64,000 nt of DNA, taken from positions 62,001 through 126,000 of the forward strand of contig VXBP01003494.1 of NCBI GenBank assembly GCA_013400115.1. Direction: 5' to 3'. Origin of the DNA: Rhinopomastus cyanomelas (Eukaryota > Chordata > Aves > Bucerotiformes > Rhinopomastidae). The notes below the pieces were generated by a model that worked only from the letters and a program-made list of their open reading frames with translations, was not told where the DNA came from and made no database searches. A program made the translations under genes and the position numbers. Shown piece by piece: positions 37,058 through 48,091 of the stretch. Numbering within the stretch: position 1 is the stretch's first letter; each line of letters opens with the position of its first letter.

Positions 37058-37756
37058 ACTGGAGTATCCCAAAGCCACACTCATTTGGAAACTTTCCAAT
37101 CAGTCTGTATGCCAGGGGTACGGCTCTCATCTCAGCTGAAAGGCATAGGAATGGAACTATTTCTAAAGCAGCACCAGTTGTGTCAGCCTACAGTGACTAT
37201 AACCTGAGCAAGAACCACACTGGGGGAGTTTGTCACCTATTACATTTAAGACAAACAAGTTATTGTCACTTGTAATTGATTTTAAAATGGAATTTACAGT
37301 TATCTGCTGAAAGCCTTTAGTAATGGAGGTTCTCACAGAAGTTTGTGGGAGTAATGGGGGATTACTTTCCCATCCACAGCACCAGACATACAGCATGGAG
37401 ACTTGTAAAGTAGCCCCCCGTACAGCTATTAATGGAGCTTACAACAGCGTCCGTGTTGTGAAAAGCACTGATTCCTGTCTCTGTGTTCTGTCTCCTTTTG
37501 GTGCCTTCTTTTGAGTTGTCTTGTTTAGGGTGGTTGCCTGTTCTGAAGTCTGAAGGGTATGAGACATGCTGTTCGTCTTTTTTCATCACTCTCTGGGGGA
37601 CATTCTCCCTACAGCAGGTAAGTGGAAGAAGGATTTTTCTACTAAAGGGGAGTTTTGTTTTTAAAATAAATGGATAGAAAGTCTTTGAGGAAAAAATGTC
37701 AAGAGCTCCTTAGATGCTATAAAACAAATACTTCTTGTATTTGACTTGCCCTTCAG
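37058..37756. other. Unique spacer
   Basis: No element or gene recognised; short overlapping open frames only. Confidence 0.5.
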
Positions 37757-38833
37757 TACAGGCCAGTTAGTCTCACTTCTGTGCCTGGAAAGATCATGGA
37801 GCAGATCCTCCTATGGTGAAACTATGCTGAGCGCATGGAAAATAAGCAGGTGATTGTGGCAGTCAACACCACTTCACTAAAGGCAGATCCTGCCTGACAA
37901 ACCGGGTGCCTTCTATGACAGGATTTCAGCATTTGTGGATGAGGTAGAACAACTGATATCACCTACCTGGACTTGTGCAGGGCATTTGACACTGTCCCAC
38001 ATGACATCCTTGTCTCTGAAATGGACAGGCATGGATTTGACAGGTGGACGACTCAGTGGATAAGGAATTGGCTAGATGGTCACTCTCAGAGAACCCTTTG
38101 GAGTGCGTTGGAGTAGTTCCAAACACAAATCCGTGCTTGGTGATGAATGGATTGAGAGCAGCCCTGAGGAGAAGGACTTCGGGGTGTTGGTGGATGAGAA
38201 GCTCAACATGAGCTGGCACCGTGCAAGGGCAGCCCAGAAGGCCAGCTGTGTCCTGGGTTGGATCAAATGGAGTATCACCAGCAGATCAAGGTAGGAGACC
38301 CTCTCCCTCTCCTCTGCTCCTGTGAGGCCTCACCTGGTGCTCTGCATCCAGTTCTGGAGACTCCAATACAAAAAGGAACTGTTGGAGCGAGTCCAGAGAA
38401 GGCTACAAGGATGATCAGAGGGCTGGAGCACCTCTGCTGTGGCTGAGGGAATTGGGGCTGTTCAGCCTGTAGAAGAGAAGGCTCCAAGGGGACCTTGTAG
38501 CAGCCTTCCAGTACCTCAAGGGGCTACAGGAAAGCTGGAGAGGGACTTTTTACGAGAGGCTTTAGTAATAGGACAAGGGGGGTGGTTTCAAGCTAAAAGA
38601 GGAGAGATTGGGATGAGTTCTGAGACAGAAATCTCTCCCTGTGAGGCTACTGAGGCCCTGGAACAGGTTGCCCAGGGTGATTCTGGCTGCTCCATCCCTG
38701 GAAGTGTTCAGGGCCAGGTTGGATGGGGCTCTGAGCGACCTAGTCTGGTGAGAGGTGTTGCTGCCCATGGCAGGATTGGGACTATATGGGCACTAGGGTT
38801 TCTTCCAACCTGAACCATTGTATGATTCTATGA
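37757..38833 (+). mobile_element. CR1 LINE, 5'-truncated, with 3' tail (copy A)
   Basis: Starts at the RT segment RPVSLTSVPGKIMEQILL-like (37765) and carries decayed RT pieces. The 3' part includes SSPEEKDFGVLVDEKLNMSW, AAQKASCVLGWIKWSITSRS and the tail TGAACCATTGTATGATTCTA. From 38157 onwards it is part of the duplicated block. Confidence 0.92.
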
Positions 38834-39459
38834 AGTGAGAAGTCCACATCCTACCAGGCCCAAAATACTTGCTCTTGGTCGACAGTAAATTTTTATGAAC
38901 TCTTGCCAGTGGTAATGGAGACAGAAATCAAAGAGTAGAGAAGGATGTAGAGCAAAGAGATGAAGTCTTGGTGTGCAGACTTAGGAGAGGTCAACAGGTT
39001 GGGGTATTTCCATGGTTTAGCTGTGGGTAGTGAGTGTTAGAATTTCTTTCCTTCTGCACTCAACAGCCTTCAGGTACCTTCTGTGCACCCAGGAAGCTCT
39101 GCCTCAAACATCACAGTACCACAGAAAGGTTGAGGCTATAGAGGATCCCAGGATGTTCCCCCAGGAACATTGATCCAAATGTTTCCTTTACTCCCAAGAA
39201 AATGAATCCTTGGAAAGGTCTCAGACAAAAATATTTGAGATATTGGTGGCTTTTATTCAAATTAAAGACGAGGTTAAGTAGCTGGAAGCTTCCATCTTTC
39301 TGCTTACATGTGAGGAAATGAGGCTTCACAATTAATGAGAGAAGGAAGTGAGTACTTGAGACTTATCGGTTGTATTCAAGCTAATTCTGTACATTGATGG
39401 AGAGAGCAGAAAGGACCAGCAACTTTCACAACATTTCCTGCTTCCCTGGGGCTCTCAAA
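38834..39459. other. Non-CR1 spacer between two CR1 copies
   Basis: Unique-looking, no gene recognised. It is present again at 40864-41489 because of the duplication. Confidence 0.6.
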
Positions 39460-40185
39460 GGAGAAGCCCAGTGACTGGAATGTGGTCATGGACATCTAAG
39501 TCCTTTTCAAGAGGGACAGATCAGCAAGGCTAGGTGATGGAGTTGTTCTTTACATGAGAGAGCAACTGGAATGTACTGAGTTCTGTCCAGGGCCGGATGA
39601 AGAGAGAGTTGAGAGTTTGTGGATGAGGATCAAGGGGCAGGCTGGCATGGGTGACACAGTTGTGGGTGTCTATTACAGACCACCAGATCAGGATGAGGAA
39701 GCTGATGAGGTCTTCTACAGGCAGCTGACAGCAGCCTCACAGATAGAGACCCTGGTTCTCAAGGGGGATTTTAACTGTCCTCATATCTGCTGGAAGACCC
39801 ACTCAGCCAGCCACCCACAGTCCAGAAGGTTCCTTCAGTGCATTGGTGACAATTTACTGATGCAAATGGTGGAGGAGCCCACTAGGAGAGGAGCACTGCT
39901 GGATCTTGTACTCACTAACAAGGCGGGTCTGGTTGAAGCAGTGAAGGTTGAGGGCAGCCTTGATTGCAGTGACCATGAGATGGTGGACTTCAGGGTCTCA
40001 TGTGGTAGGAACAGAATATCTAGCAGAATCACGACCGTGGACTTCAGGAGGGCCCACTTTGGCCTTTTCAAGCAATTGCTAGAGGAAATCCCATGGGACA
40101 GGGTACTGTCAAGTAAAGGGGCCCAAGATAGCTGGTTAACATTCAAAGACCACTTTTTTGAAGCACAAGAAAAGAGCATTCCAAC
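39460..40185 (+). mobile_element. CR1 LINE endonuclease part (copy B, cut by the N)
   Basis: An open stretch for the CR1 apurinic-type endonuclease: RDRSARLGDGVVLYMREQLE, VVGVYYRPPDQ, LKGDFNCPHICW (GDFN motif) and LDCSDHEMVDF (SDH motif). It ends abruptly at the N (40186). The complete continuation is in the second copy. Confidence 0.92.
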
Positions 40186-40186
40186 N
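40186..40186. other. Single N at the duplication junction
   Basis: A one-base N separates the two copies: CATTCCAAC before it and AGCAGCCCTGAGG after it. The flanks come from different parts of CR1, the end of one copy and the start of the other. Confidence 0.98.
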
Positions 40187-42215
40187 AGCAGCCCTGAGGA
40201 GAAGGACTTCGGGGTGTTGGTGGATGAGAAGCTCAACATGAGCTGGCACCGTGCAAGGGCAGCCCAGAAGGCCAGCTGTGTCCTGGGTTGGATCAAATGG
40301 AGTATCACCAGCAGATCAAGGTAGGAGACCCTCTCCCTCTCCTCTGCTCCTGTGAGGCCTCACCTGGTGCTCTGCATCCAGTTCTGGAGACTCCAATACA
40401 AAAAGGAACTGTTGGAGCGAGTCCAGAGAAGGCTACAAGGATGATCAGAGGGCTGGAGCACCTCTGCTGTGGCTGAGGGAATTGGGGCTGTTCAGCCTGT
40501 AGAAGAGAAGGCTCCAAGGGGACCTTGTAGCAGCCTTCCAGTACCTCAAGGGGCTACAGGAAAGCTGGAGAGGGACTTTTTACGAGAGGCTTTAGTAATA
40601 GGACAAGGGGGGTGGTTTCAAGCTAAAAGAGGAGAGATTGGGATGAGTTCTGAGACAGAAATCTCTCCCTGTGAGGCTACTGAGGCCCTGGAACAGGTTG
40701 CCCAGGGTGATTCTGGCTGCTCCATCCCTGGAAGTGTTCAGGGCCAGGTTGGATGGGGCTCTGAGCGACCTAGTCTGGTGAGAGGTGTTGCTGCCCATGG
40801 CAGGATTGGGACTATATGGGCACTAGGGTTTCTTCCAACCTGAACCATTGTATGATTCTATGAAGTGAGAAGTCCACATCCTACCAGGCCCAAAATACTT
40901 GCTCTTGGTCGACAGTAAATTTTTATGAACTCTTGCCAGTGGTAATGGAGACAGAAATCAAAGAGTAGAGAAGGATGTAGAGCAAAGAGATGAAGTCTTG
41001 GTGTGCAGACTTAGGAGAGGTCAACAGGTTGGGGTATTTCCATGGTTTAGCTGTGGGTAGTGAGTGTTAGAATTTCTTTCCTTCTGCACTCAACAGCCTT
41101 CAGGTACCTTCTGTGCACCCAGGAAGCTCTGCCTCAAACATCACAGTACCACAGAAAGGTTGAGGCTATAGAGGATCCCAGGATGTTCCCCCAGGAACAT
41201 TGATCCAAATGTTTCCTTTACTCCCAAGAAAATGAATCCTTGGAAAGGTCTCAGACAAAAATATTTGAGATATTGGTGGCTTTTATTCAAATTAAAGACG
41301 AGGTTAAGTAGCTGGAAGCTTCCATCTTTCTGCTTACATGTGAGGAAATGAGGCTTCACAATTAATGAGAGAAGGAAGTGAGTACTTGTGACTTATCGGT
41401 TGTATTCAAGCTAATTCTGTACATTGATGGAGAGAGCAGAAAGGACCAGCAACTTTCACAACATTTCCTGCTTCCCTGGGGCTCTCAAAGGAGAAGCCCA
41501 GTGACTGGAATGTGGTCATGGACATCTAAGTCCTTTTCAAGAGGGACAGATCAGCAAGGCTAGGTGATGGAGTTGTTCTTTACATGAGAGAGCAACTGGA
41601 ATGTACTGAGTTCTGTCCAGGGCCGGATGAAGAGAGAGTTGAGAGTTTGTGGATGAGGATCAAGGGGCAGGCTGGCATGGGTGACACAGTTGTGGGTGTC
41701 TATTACAGACCACCAGATCAGGATGAGGAAGCTGATGAGGTCTTCTACAGGCAGCTGACAGCAGCCTCACAGATAGAGACCCTGGTTCTCAAGGGGGATT
41801 TTAACTGTCCTCATATCTGCTGGAAGACCCACTCAGCCAGCCACCCACAGTCCAGAAGGTTCCTTCAGTGCATTGGTGACAATTTACTGATGCAAATGGT
41901 GGAGGAGCCCACTAGGAGAGGAGCACTGCTGGATCTTGTACTCACTAACAAGGCGGGTCTGGTTGAAGCAGTGAAGGTTGAGGGCAGCCTTGATTGCAGT
42001 GACCATGAGATGGTGGACTTCAGGGTCTCATGTGGTAGGAACAGAATATCTAGCAGAATCACGACCGTGGACTTCAGGAGGGCCCACTTTGGCCTTTTCA
42101 AGCAATTGCTAGAGGAAATCCCATGGGACAGGGTACTGTCAAGTAAAGGGGCCCAAGATAGCTGGTTAACATTCAAAGACCACTTTTTTGAAGCACAAGA
42201 AAAGAGCATTCCAAC
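40187..42215 (+). repeat. Second copy of the 2,029-bp duplicated block
   Basis: Offset 2,030 from the first copy. It contains the 3' part of CR1 copy A (40187-40863), the spacer (40864-41489) and the endonuclease part of CR1 copy B, and it continues without a break into the rest of that CR1. Confidence 0.93.
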
Positions 42216-43737
42216 AGGAAAGAAGTCAAGGAAGGGAGCCAGAAGACCTCCATTGTTAAAAAGGGAGCTGATAGGCAAACTCAAGAGGAAGAAGAAAGTC
42301 TGTCGGTCATGCAAGCAGGGGATGGCCACTTGGGTGATTACAAGGCTCTGTTGAGAGAATGTAGGGATGCAACTAGGAAAGCGAAGGCCTTCTTGGAATT
42401 AAACCTTGCAAGAGAGGTCAAGGCAACAAAAAGGGCTTCTTCAAATACATTGCAGCTAAAACTAAAACTAGAGGCAACTTAGGACTCCTGCTGAATGAGG
42501 TGGGTGCCCTGGAGACAGAGGAATCAGAGAAAACAGAGATACTCAACACCTTCTTTGCCTCTGTCTATACTTCTGGGGGCTGTCCTGATATCAAGCCCAA
42601 GACTGTTGAGACTCCAGAGGAAGTCGAGACAAGAAGGGAGCCTGCCTTGGTTGATGAGGACTGGGTTAGGGATCAGTTGAGCAATCTGGGTGTACACGAA
42701 TCCATGGGCCCAGATGGGATGCACCCGCGTGTACTAAGAGAGATGGTGGAAGTCATTGCTAAGCCACTCTCCATCATCTTTACTAGGTCCTGGGGGTAAG
42801 GAGAGGTGCCTGGGGACTGGAAGATAGCAAATGTCACTCCAGTCTTCAAAAAGGGTAAGAAGGAGGACCCAGGTAACTATAGACCAGTCAGCCTCCCCTC
42901 CATCCCAGGAAAGGTGATGGAACAATTTTATCCTACATGCTGTCTCCAGGCACATCAAGGACAGGAGGGTCATTAGGGACAGTCAGCATGGCTTCATCAA
43001 AGGGAATTCATGTTTGACCAACCTGATAGCCTTTCATGAGGGCATAACCAGGTGGATAGATGATGGCAGAGCAGTGGATGTGATCTATGTTGACTTGAGT
43101 AAGACATTTGATACAATCTCACATGGCATCCTCGCAGCCAAACGGAGGCAGTGTGCTCTAGATGATCGGGTAGTGAGGTGGACTGTGAACTGGCTGCAGG
43201 ATAGAAGCCAGAGAGTAGTGGTCAATGGGACAGAGTCTAGTTGGAGGCCTGAATCTAGTGGAGTGCCCCAGGGGTCAGTGCTGGGACCGGTCCTGTTCAA
43301 TCTGTTCATTGATGACTCGGATGAGGGATTGGCATGCACTGTCAGCGAGTTTGCTGATGACACAAAGCTGGGTGGTGTCACTGACACCCCAGTGGACTGT
43401 GCTGCCATTTAGCAGGGCCTGGACAGGCTAATGAGACAAATGTAATGAAGTATAACAAGGGCAAGTGTAGAGTCTTGCATCTGGGCAAGAACAACCCCAG
43501 GTACCAGTATAGGTTGGGAACTGACCTGTTGGAGAGCAGTGTAGGAGAAAGGGACCTGGGGGTCCTGGTGGACAGCAAGATGACTATGAGCCAGCAGTGT
43601 GCCCTTCTGGCTAAGAGGGTCAACGACATCGTTGGGTGCTTCAGAAGTGGGGCGGTTGGCAGATGGATAGACGTTCTTCTCCCCTTCTACTTTTCCCTGG
43701 TGAGACCACATTTGTCCAGTTCTGGGCCTCTCAGTTC
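41490..43737 (+). pseudogene. CR1 LINE ORF2 relic: endonuclease plus reverse transcriptase
   Basis: The longest CR1 relic here, about 2.25 kb. A 256-codon open frame (41584-42354) holds the endonuclease with GDFN and CSDHE motifs and a basic KKSRKGARR / GKLKRKKKVCRS segment. It is broken at about 42331 by a one-base deletion, seen by comparison with the minus-strand copy near 22550. Further on come LNTFFASVYTSGG, NYRPVSLPSIPGKVMEQ (42868), RAVDVIYVDLSKTFDTISHG (43067), GVPQGSVLGPVLFNLFI and the RT catalytic box FADDTKLGG (43350). Stops and shifts between these make it inactive. It stops at 43737, where an antisense CR1 tail begins. Confidence 0.93.
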
Positions 43738-43738
43738 A

Positions 43739-43922
43739 CAGAATCATAGAATCATAGAATCATTATAGATTGGAAGGGACCTCGAAAGATCATCTAGTCC
43801 AATCCCCCTGCCACAGGAGGACTACCTAGACCAAGTCACACAGGAGCACATCCAGGTGGGCCTTGAACATCTCCAGTGAAGGAGACTCCACAACCTCCCT
43901 GGGGAGCCTGGTCCAGTGCTCC
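43739..43922 (-). mobile_element. CR1 LINE 3' end (antisense) inserted in the preceding CR1
   Basis: Starts with three ATAGAATC octamers and GATTGGAAGGGACCTCGAAA. It runs about 185 bp to CCTGGTCCAGTGCTCC, where the N run begins. The host CR1 is cut in mid-ORF at its left edge. Confidence 0.92.
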
Positions 43923-43930
43923 NNNNNNNN
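43923..43930. other. Assembly gap (8 N)
   Basis: Left of it the CR1 is antisense; right of it a sense CR1 3' end appears. The true missing length is probably several hundred bases. Confidence 0.97.
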
Positions 43931-43987
43931 TGGACTGGATGATCTTTTGAGGTCATTTCCGATCCCTAATGATACAATGATTCTATG
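43931..43987 (+). mobile_element. CR1 LINE 3' end fragment after the gap
   Basis: TGGACTGGATGATCTTTTGA to the tail ATACAATGATTCTATGA. It may be the 3' end of the CR1 that starts at 41490. Confidence 0.88.
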
Positions 43988-44403
43988 AACGGCTGCCATC
44001 TTGTAGCAGGGGTGCAGAGGCACCATGGTCATGCTGCTGCCCTGCCTTGCCTCCACCACAGCAGGGGCTGAAGAAGGAAATGGAGGTAGGACGTGTGAGT
44101 TTTAAGACTTGAGCCTTCCCAGGGTAAATGTAGTGTCCGTGAAGGATGTGGTGACTTTGCCTGAGGAATGTGGGTCTCTTTTGCTTGGTGAGGAAATGGA
44201 GGGGAAAGTTTGGTCTGGGGTAGAGGAAGTCACACAGGGAGTTTCCTGTGGGACAAGGAAGGAAAAAAAGGTAGGATGAGGAAATGGAAAAGAAAATGGA
44301 GAGAGAGAAGGAAATGTAAAGGAGTAGATGATTCTGTACAAACTGAGCTACTCCCCAGCCCTTGTGACCAAGGCTGGAGGTGTGCAGGACAGGGAAGATA
44401 ACA
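43988..44403. other. Purine-rich unique spacer
   Basis: Contains a G/A-rich stretch (44230-44330: GGAAGGAAAAAAAGG, then GAGAGAGAAGGAAATG). No gene recognised. Confidence 0.55.
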
Positions 44404-45000
44404 TGAGCCAGTAGGGTGCCCAGGTGTGTAAGAAGGCCAATGGCATCCTGGCCTTCATCAGCAATAGTGTGGCCAGCAGGAATACAGAGTTGATTGCCCC
44501 CTGTGCTTAGGTCTGATGAGGCCTCATCTTGAGTACTGGGGTCAGTTTTGGGCACCTTAATACAAGAAGGACGTTGAGGTTCTGGAACAGGTGCAGAGAA
44601 GGGCAACAAAGCTGGTGAAGGGCCTGGAGGACAGGGCTGATGAGGAGTGGCTGAAGGAGCCGGGGTTGTTTAGTCTGGAGAAGAGGAGATCGGGACCTTA
44701 TTGCTCTCTACAGCTACCTGAAAGGAGAGTGTAGAGAGGTGGGACAACAGGACAAGAGGAAATGAGGTCAGGTTGTGTCAGGGATGCTTAGGAAAAACTT
44801 ATTTTCAGAAAGAGTAGAGAGGCCTTGGAAGAGGGTTCCCAGAAAAGGAGTTGAGTTGGCATCTCTGGAGGGGTCCGAAAAATGAGTAGGTGTGGCCCTG
44901 GGGGACAGGGTTCAGTGAACAGGGTGGGTTTGGGTTGGCGGTTGGACTGGATTATCTTGTAGGTCTCCTAAAACCTAAGATTCTGTGATTCTATGATTCA
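44404..45000 (+). mobile_element. CR1 LINE, 5'-truncated (older group)
   Basis: From ATGAGCCAGTAGGGTGCCCA (a MSQQCAQ-like segment) to the tail GATTCTGTGATTCTATGATT, about 600 bp, diverged from the younger copies. Confidence 0.9.
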
Positions 45001-47564
45001 TAGAAGTGAGGGGACCCTGGAGGGGCAGGAGGCAGGAGACGGTGCAAGTCTGCTTTTGTCTTTGGTCTAGCATTGAGCTTTGTTTTTTGGAAGCTTTTAT
45101 ATTCTCAAAAAGAAGGTCTCCATAAACCCCTGCAGCTATTTTGTCTTTGGGGGACAATGCAAGGTTTCACTACAAACACGTCTGTCCCTTCTGCGTGATT
45201 GTCTACTGAGGGAGAAGGACACAGCTGAACCCCACAGTCTGTTGGGCTGTCTTCTCCTCAGCCTGAGGAGCTACCTCTCCTACTGCCCATTTGAAATCAA
45301 ACCCCAGATACAAGTGAGGAGACAAATGCACTGGAAGCTGAGTCCTGGCATGCAGCTCATGTAAGGGCAACTCAGGGAAAATCATCAGGGGGAGAAAAAA
45401 GGAAGTGGAAATCCACTGTTTGGTTTCACCTGGAGTTCAGTTCTGTCAAAATACAGCAGTAAAACAGCTTGAAACGTCTCAGCCGCAGGTTAAGTGAGCG
45501 AGAAAACCCAAACAACCCACTGAGTAATTTGTGAAATAGCACAAATTATGGGATCGTGAGGTAATCTCCAGTAATCTCTTGTGGTGAAATGTTTGCTCTG
45601 CTTTTTGTACTGTGCTCTTTATGATTGATTTTTCTTGCAAAGAAGCACTGTTGATACCAGTCACACACATGCATTTTGGGTAGTAACATGGAAATGTGAG
45701 TTCATTTCAGGAACTGCTGGAGGGTGGATGTTTTTCACGTTTTGTAATCCCTGTTTATGTTACGCTCTGTCTATTAAGTAAAACACAGTTCAAGTGCAAT
45801 AACTGAAATGGGAAGTTTCTATTTTAAGGCTGGGTTATGTTTAGAGAAATAATTGTTGGTTACATCATTGAGAAAAACAAACACAGACTGTATTTTCTTG
45901 GGTTTAAAGACAGACAAGACTTTCAGAATCACTTATTCCCACCCCCCTCCCAAAGACTATTGGGTTTTTTACCCCTCTGAGCCGCTGCGGGGTCTCAGGA
46001 TGATTTAGACTAAAGATCTGCAAGCAGGTCCTCACATTGACACTGCAGTTTGACATCCAGTGTATTTTACTCTCCGGTTCAGAGCTTAAATGGAGCATGA
46101 AGGTTTGTGTGACTTGGCTCCCAGCATTTGACATCCTTCACTTGAAACCATCGTTCTGCCCAAATTTGCTAAAAGCTTAGGCTAGGCCTAACCACTCCTT
46201 TCTCTGAACTGTGTGGTTTTGTAGTGCAGTTAAGAACCCTTAGTGAAAACACTACTTCACGCTCACCTGTAGCACGCATGGGTTTAGCATATGCAGTCCA
46301 GGGAGATACATGGCGACACTTCGTGATGTAAAACTGGACACACGTTATAGAGCTTCCATTTGATCTTAGTGATGGATTTGTTGTTAAACACAGCCTGATC
46401 GGGCACGCTGATGAACACGTCGCTATTTATACAAACTTCTATGTCCGACTCTGCTCTGTTTTTTCAGGCGTTAAAGCTTTTACAGTTTACTTACTCAAGC
46501 AAGAACAGTTTGTCAAAATATTGGTGTGGAAAAAGAACCTTTTAGAGATTGGTTTCTCACAGATCCTGTGACAGCAAACCAGAGGGACATAATTGTTCTG
46601 CTCTTTCATGTCTCAACAGCTTGGAGGCTGTAGTTTGTTATTTTATCTCGCAGCATTTTTCTGCCCTATAAAGGAGGTGTTTCATGGGTGCACCGCCCCC
46701 AGAGCAAAATGGGAGCTTTAAAAACGAAGCCTTCCACTTCACAAAACTGCTATGGCCCACAGGACGAACTCGGGCAGTGCTGGAAGGACCCATGTCCTTA
46801 TTTGATCGAGCAGAGCTCATCAAGTATGACTTGTGGGTGAAAGTTGCCCCCTGCTGTCTGATGGGACGTTTGCAGACACTAAATTCGAGTGGAAATACTT
46901 GTCTACTGTTTCTTTGGAGAAAAATTTTAACTCTAGATTTTAAGACTTGTGTGGTAGACACAAGTTCAGATGTTACAGGAGGAAAAGGGGCTCCGTACGT
47001 GCTCCGCAGAAAGCCAGCGGGTAGGACTGAACAGATCACATACTAGAATGAAGTGATCTGCTGGCTTTTATTTGAGCCTTTGCAGGAGTGTGAAGTAGAT
47101 CAGGCATTTAATTTATTTATAAAATTAAATTTAACGGACCTTATTGTTTTTTCTACTTGTTTATTGCAATGGAAATGTCGTGGGTTTCTACAGAGCATGA
47201 CCGTCCAACACATCCAGTGTTAGGCAAAGTGTGAAATGCTGGTTGAGAAGGGTAGAACAGAGATCACAGACAGAAGGAAATACATGTGCAACTAACAAAA
47301 ACGTCCCTGAGACATCGATTGGTGTTCGGTTCCATATATGTAAGAGCAGAAGTTAAAAATACATAATTTTCAAGGAATCTGTGTCCATGCTGGTGTTGCA
47401 AACGTTTAAAGGTATTTAGTCTAAAATACGTACTGCCAGCATCTAGCTGGTTGCTGCAGACCACCCCTTTCTGGCCTCTTTTTTCAATGTTACAGAAATC
47501 ATACAGCATCCTCCAACCATGGATCAATCAACCATGGCTAATTCAATTAATCATAGAAATATAG
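45001..47564. other. Unique sequence, no gene firmly recognised
   Basis: Holds two long opposite-strand open frames that overlap, 46684-47046 (+, 120 codons) and 46638-47039 (-, 133 codons). Neither has a domain or splice context I recognise. Confidence 0.5.
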
Positions 47565-47756
47565 AATCATAGAATCATCATGGCTGGAAAGGACCTCCAG
47601 GATCATCATGTCTAGCCCTCATCTCAACATCTCCCTCATTCCTAGACCATGGCCTCAAGTGTTCTGGCTATTCAGTTTTTAAACACCTTCAGGGGTGGTG
47701 GCTCCACCACCTCCCTGGGCAGTCTGTTCCAGTGCCCAACCACTCTCTCAGGGAAG
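47565..47756 (-). mobile_element. CR1 LINE (antisense), left part
   Basis: AATATAGAATCATAGAATCA tail complement, CATGGCTGGAAAGGACCTCC, then an antisense ORF2 C-terminus up to CTCTCAGGGAAGGA, where a sense CR1 is inserted. Confidence 0.9.
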
Positions 47757-47886
47757 GAGTCTCCTTCTCCAGAGACATTTAAAACCCGCCTGGATATGTT
47801 CCTGTGTGACTTGGTCTGGGTGATCCCGCTGTTGCAGGGGGATTGGACTAGATGATCTTTCGAGGTCCCTTCCAAGATTCTGTGAA
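47757..47886 (+). mobile_element. CR1 LINE 3' end nested in an antisense CR1
   Basis: GAGTCTCCTTCTCCAGAGAC, ETFKTRLDMFLCDLVWV-like codons, the GGGGGATTGGACTAGATGAT 3' region and a TTCTGTGA tail. About 130 bp. Confidence 0.9.
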
Positions 47887-48091
47887 ATAACTTCTTCCTA
47901 AGATCCAGTCTTAACCTCCCCTGACGCAACTTAAGGCCATTTCCTCTTGTCCTGTCATTAGTAATTTGGGAGGAGACCAGCACCAGCCTCGCTACAACCT
48001 CTTTTTAGGTAGCTGTGAAGAGCAAGATGGTCTCCACTCAGCCTTCTCTTCTCTAGACTAAACAACTCCAGTTCCCTCAGCTACTTCTTAT
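47887..48091 (-). mobile_element. CR1 LINE (antisense), right part
   Basis: Resumes the host CR1 (AATAACTTCTTCCTAAGATC) and continues to CTAAACAACTCCAGTTCCCT. Host and insert belong to different CR1 groups. Confidence 0.88.

Larger units (their letters stand above)
38157..40185 (+). repeat. First copy of a 2,029-bp duplicated block
   Basis: Reading the two stretches side by side, 38157-40185 and 40187-42215 match throughout with one difference seen, A at 39359 versus T at 41389. The copies are separated by one N. Most likely an assembly (haplotig) duplication rather than biology. Confidence 0.93.

Noticed and set aside
39554..40324. 256-residue protein crossing the N at 40186
   Set aside because: A chimera of CR1 endonuclease and an unrelated CR1 segment joined through the N; an assembly product.
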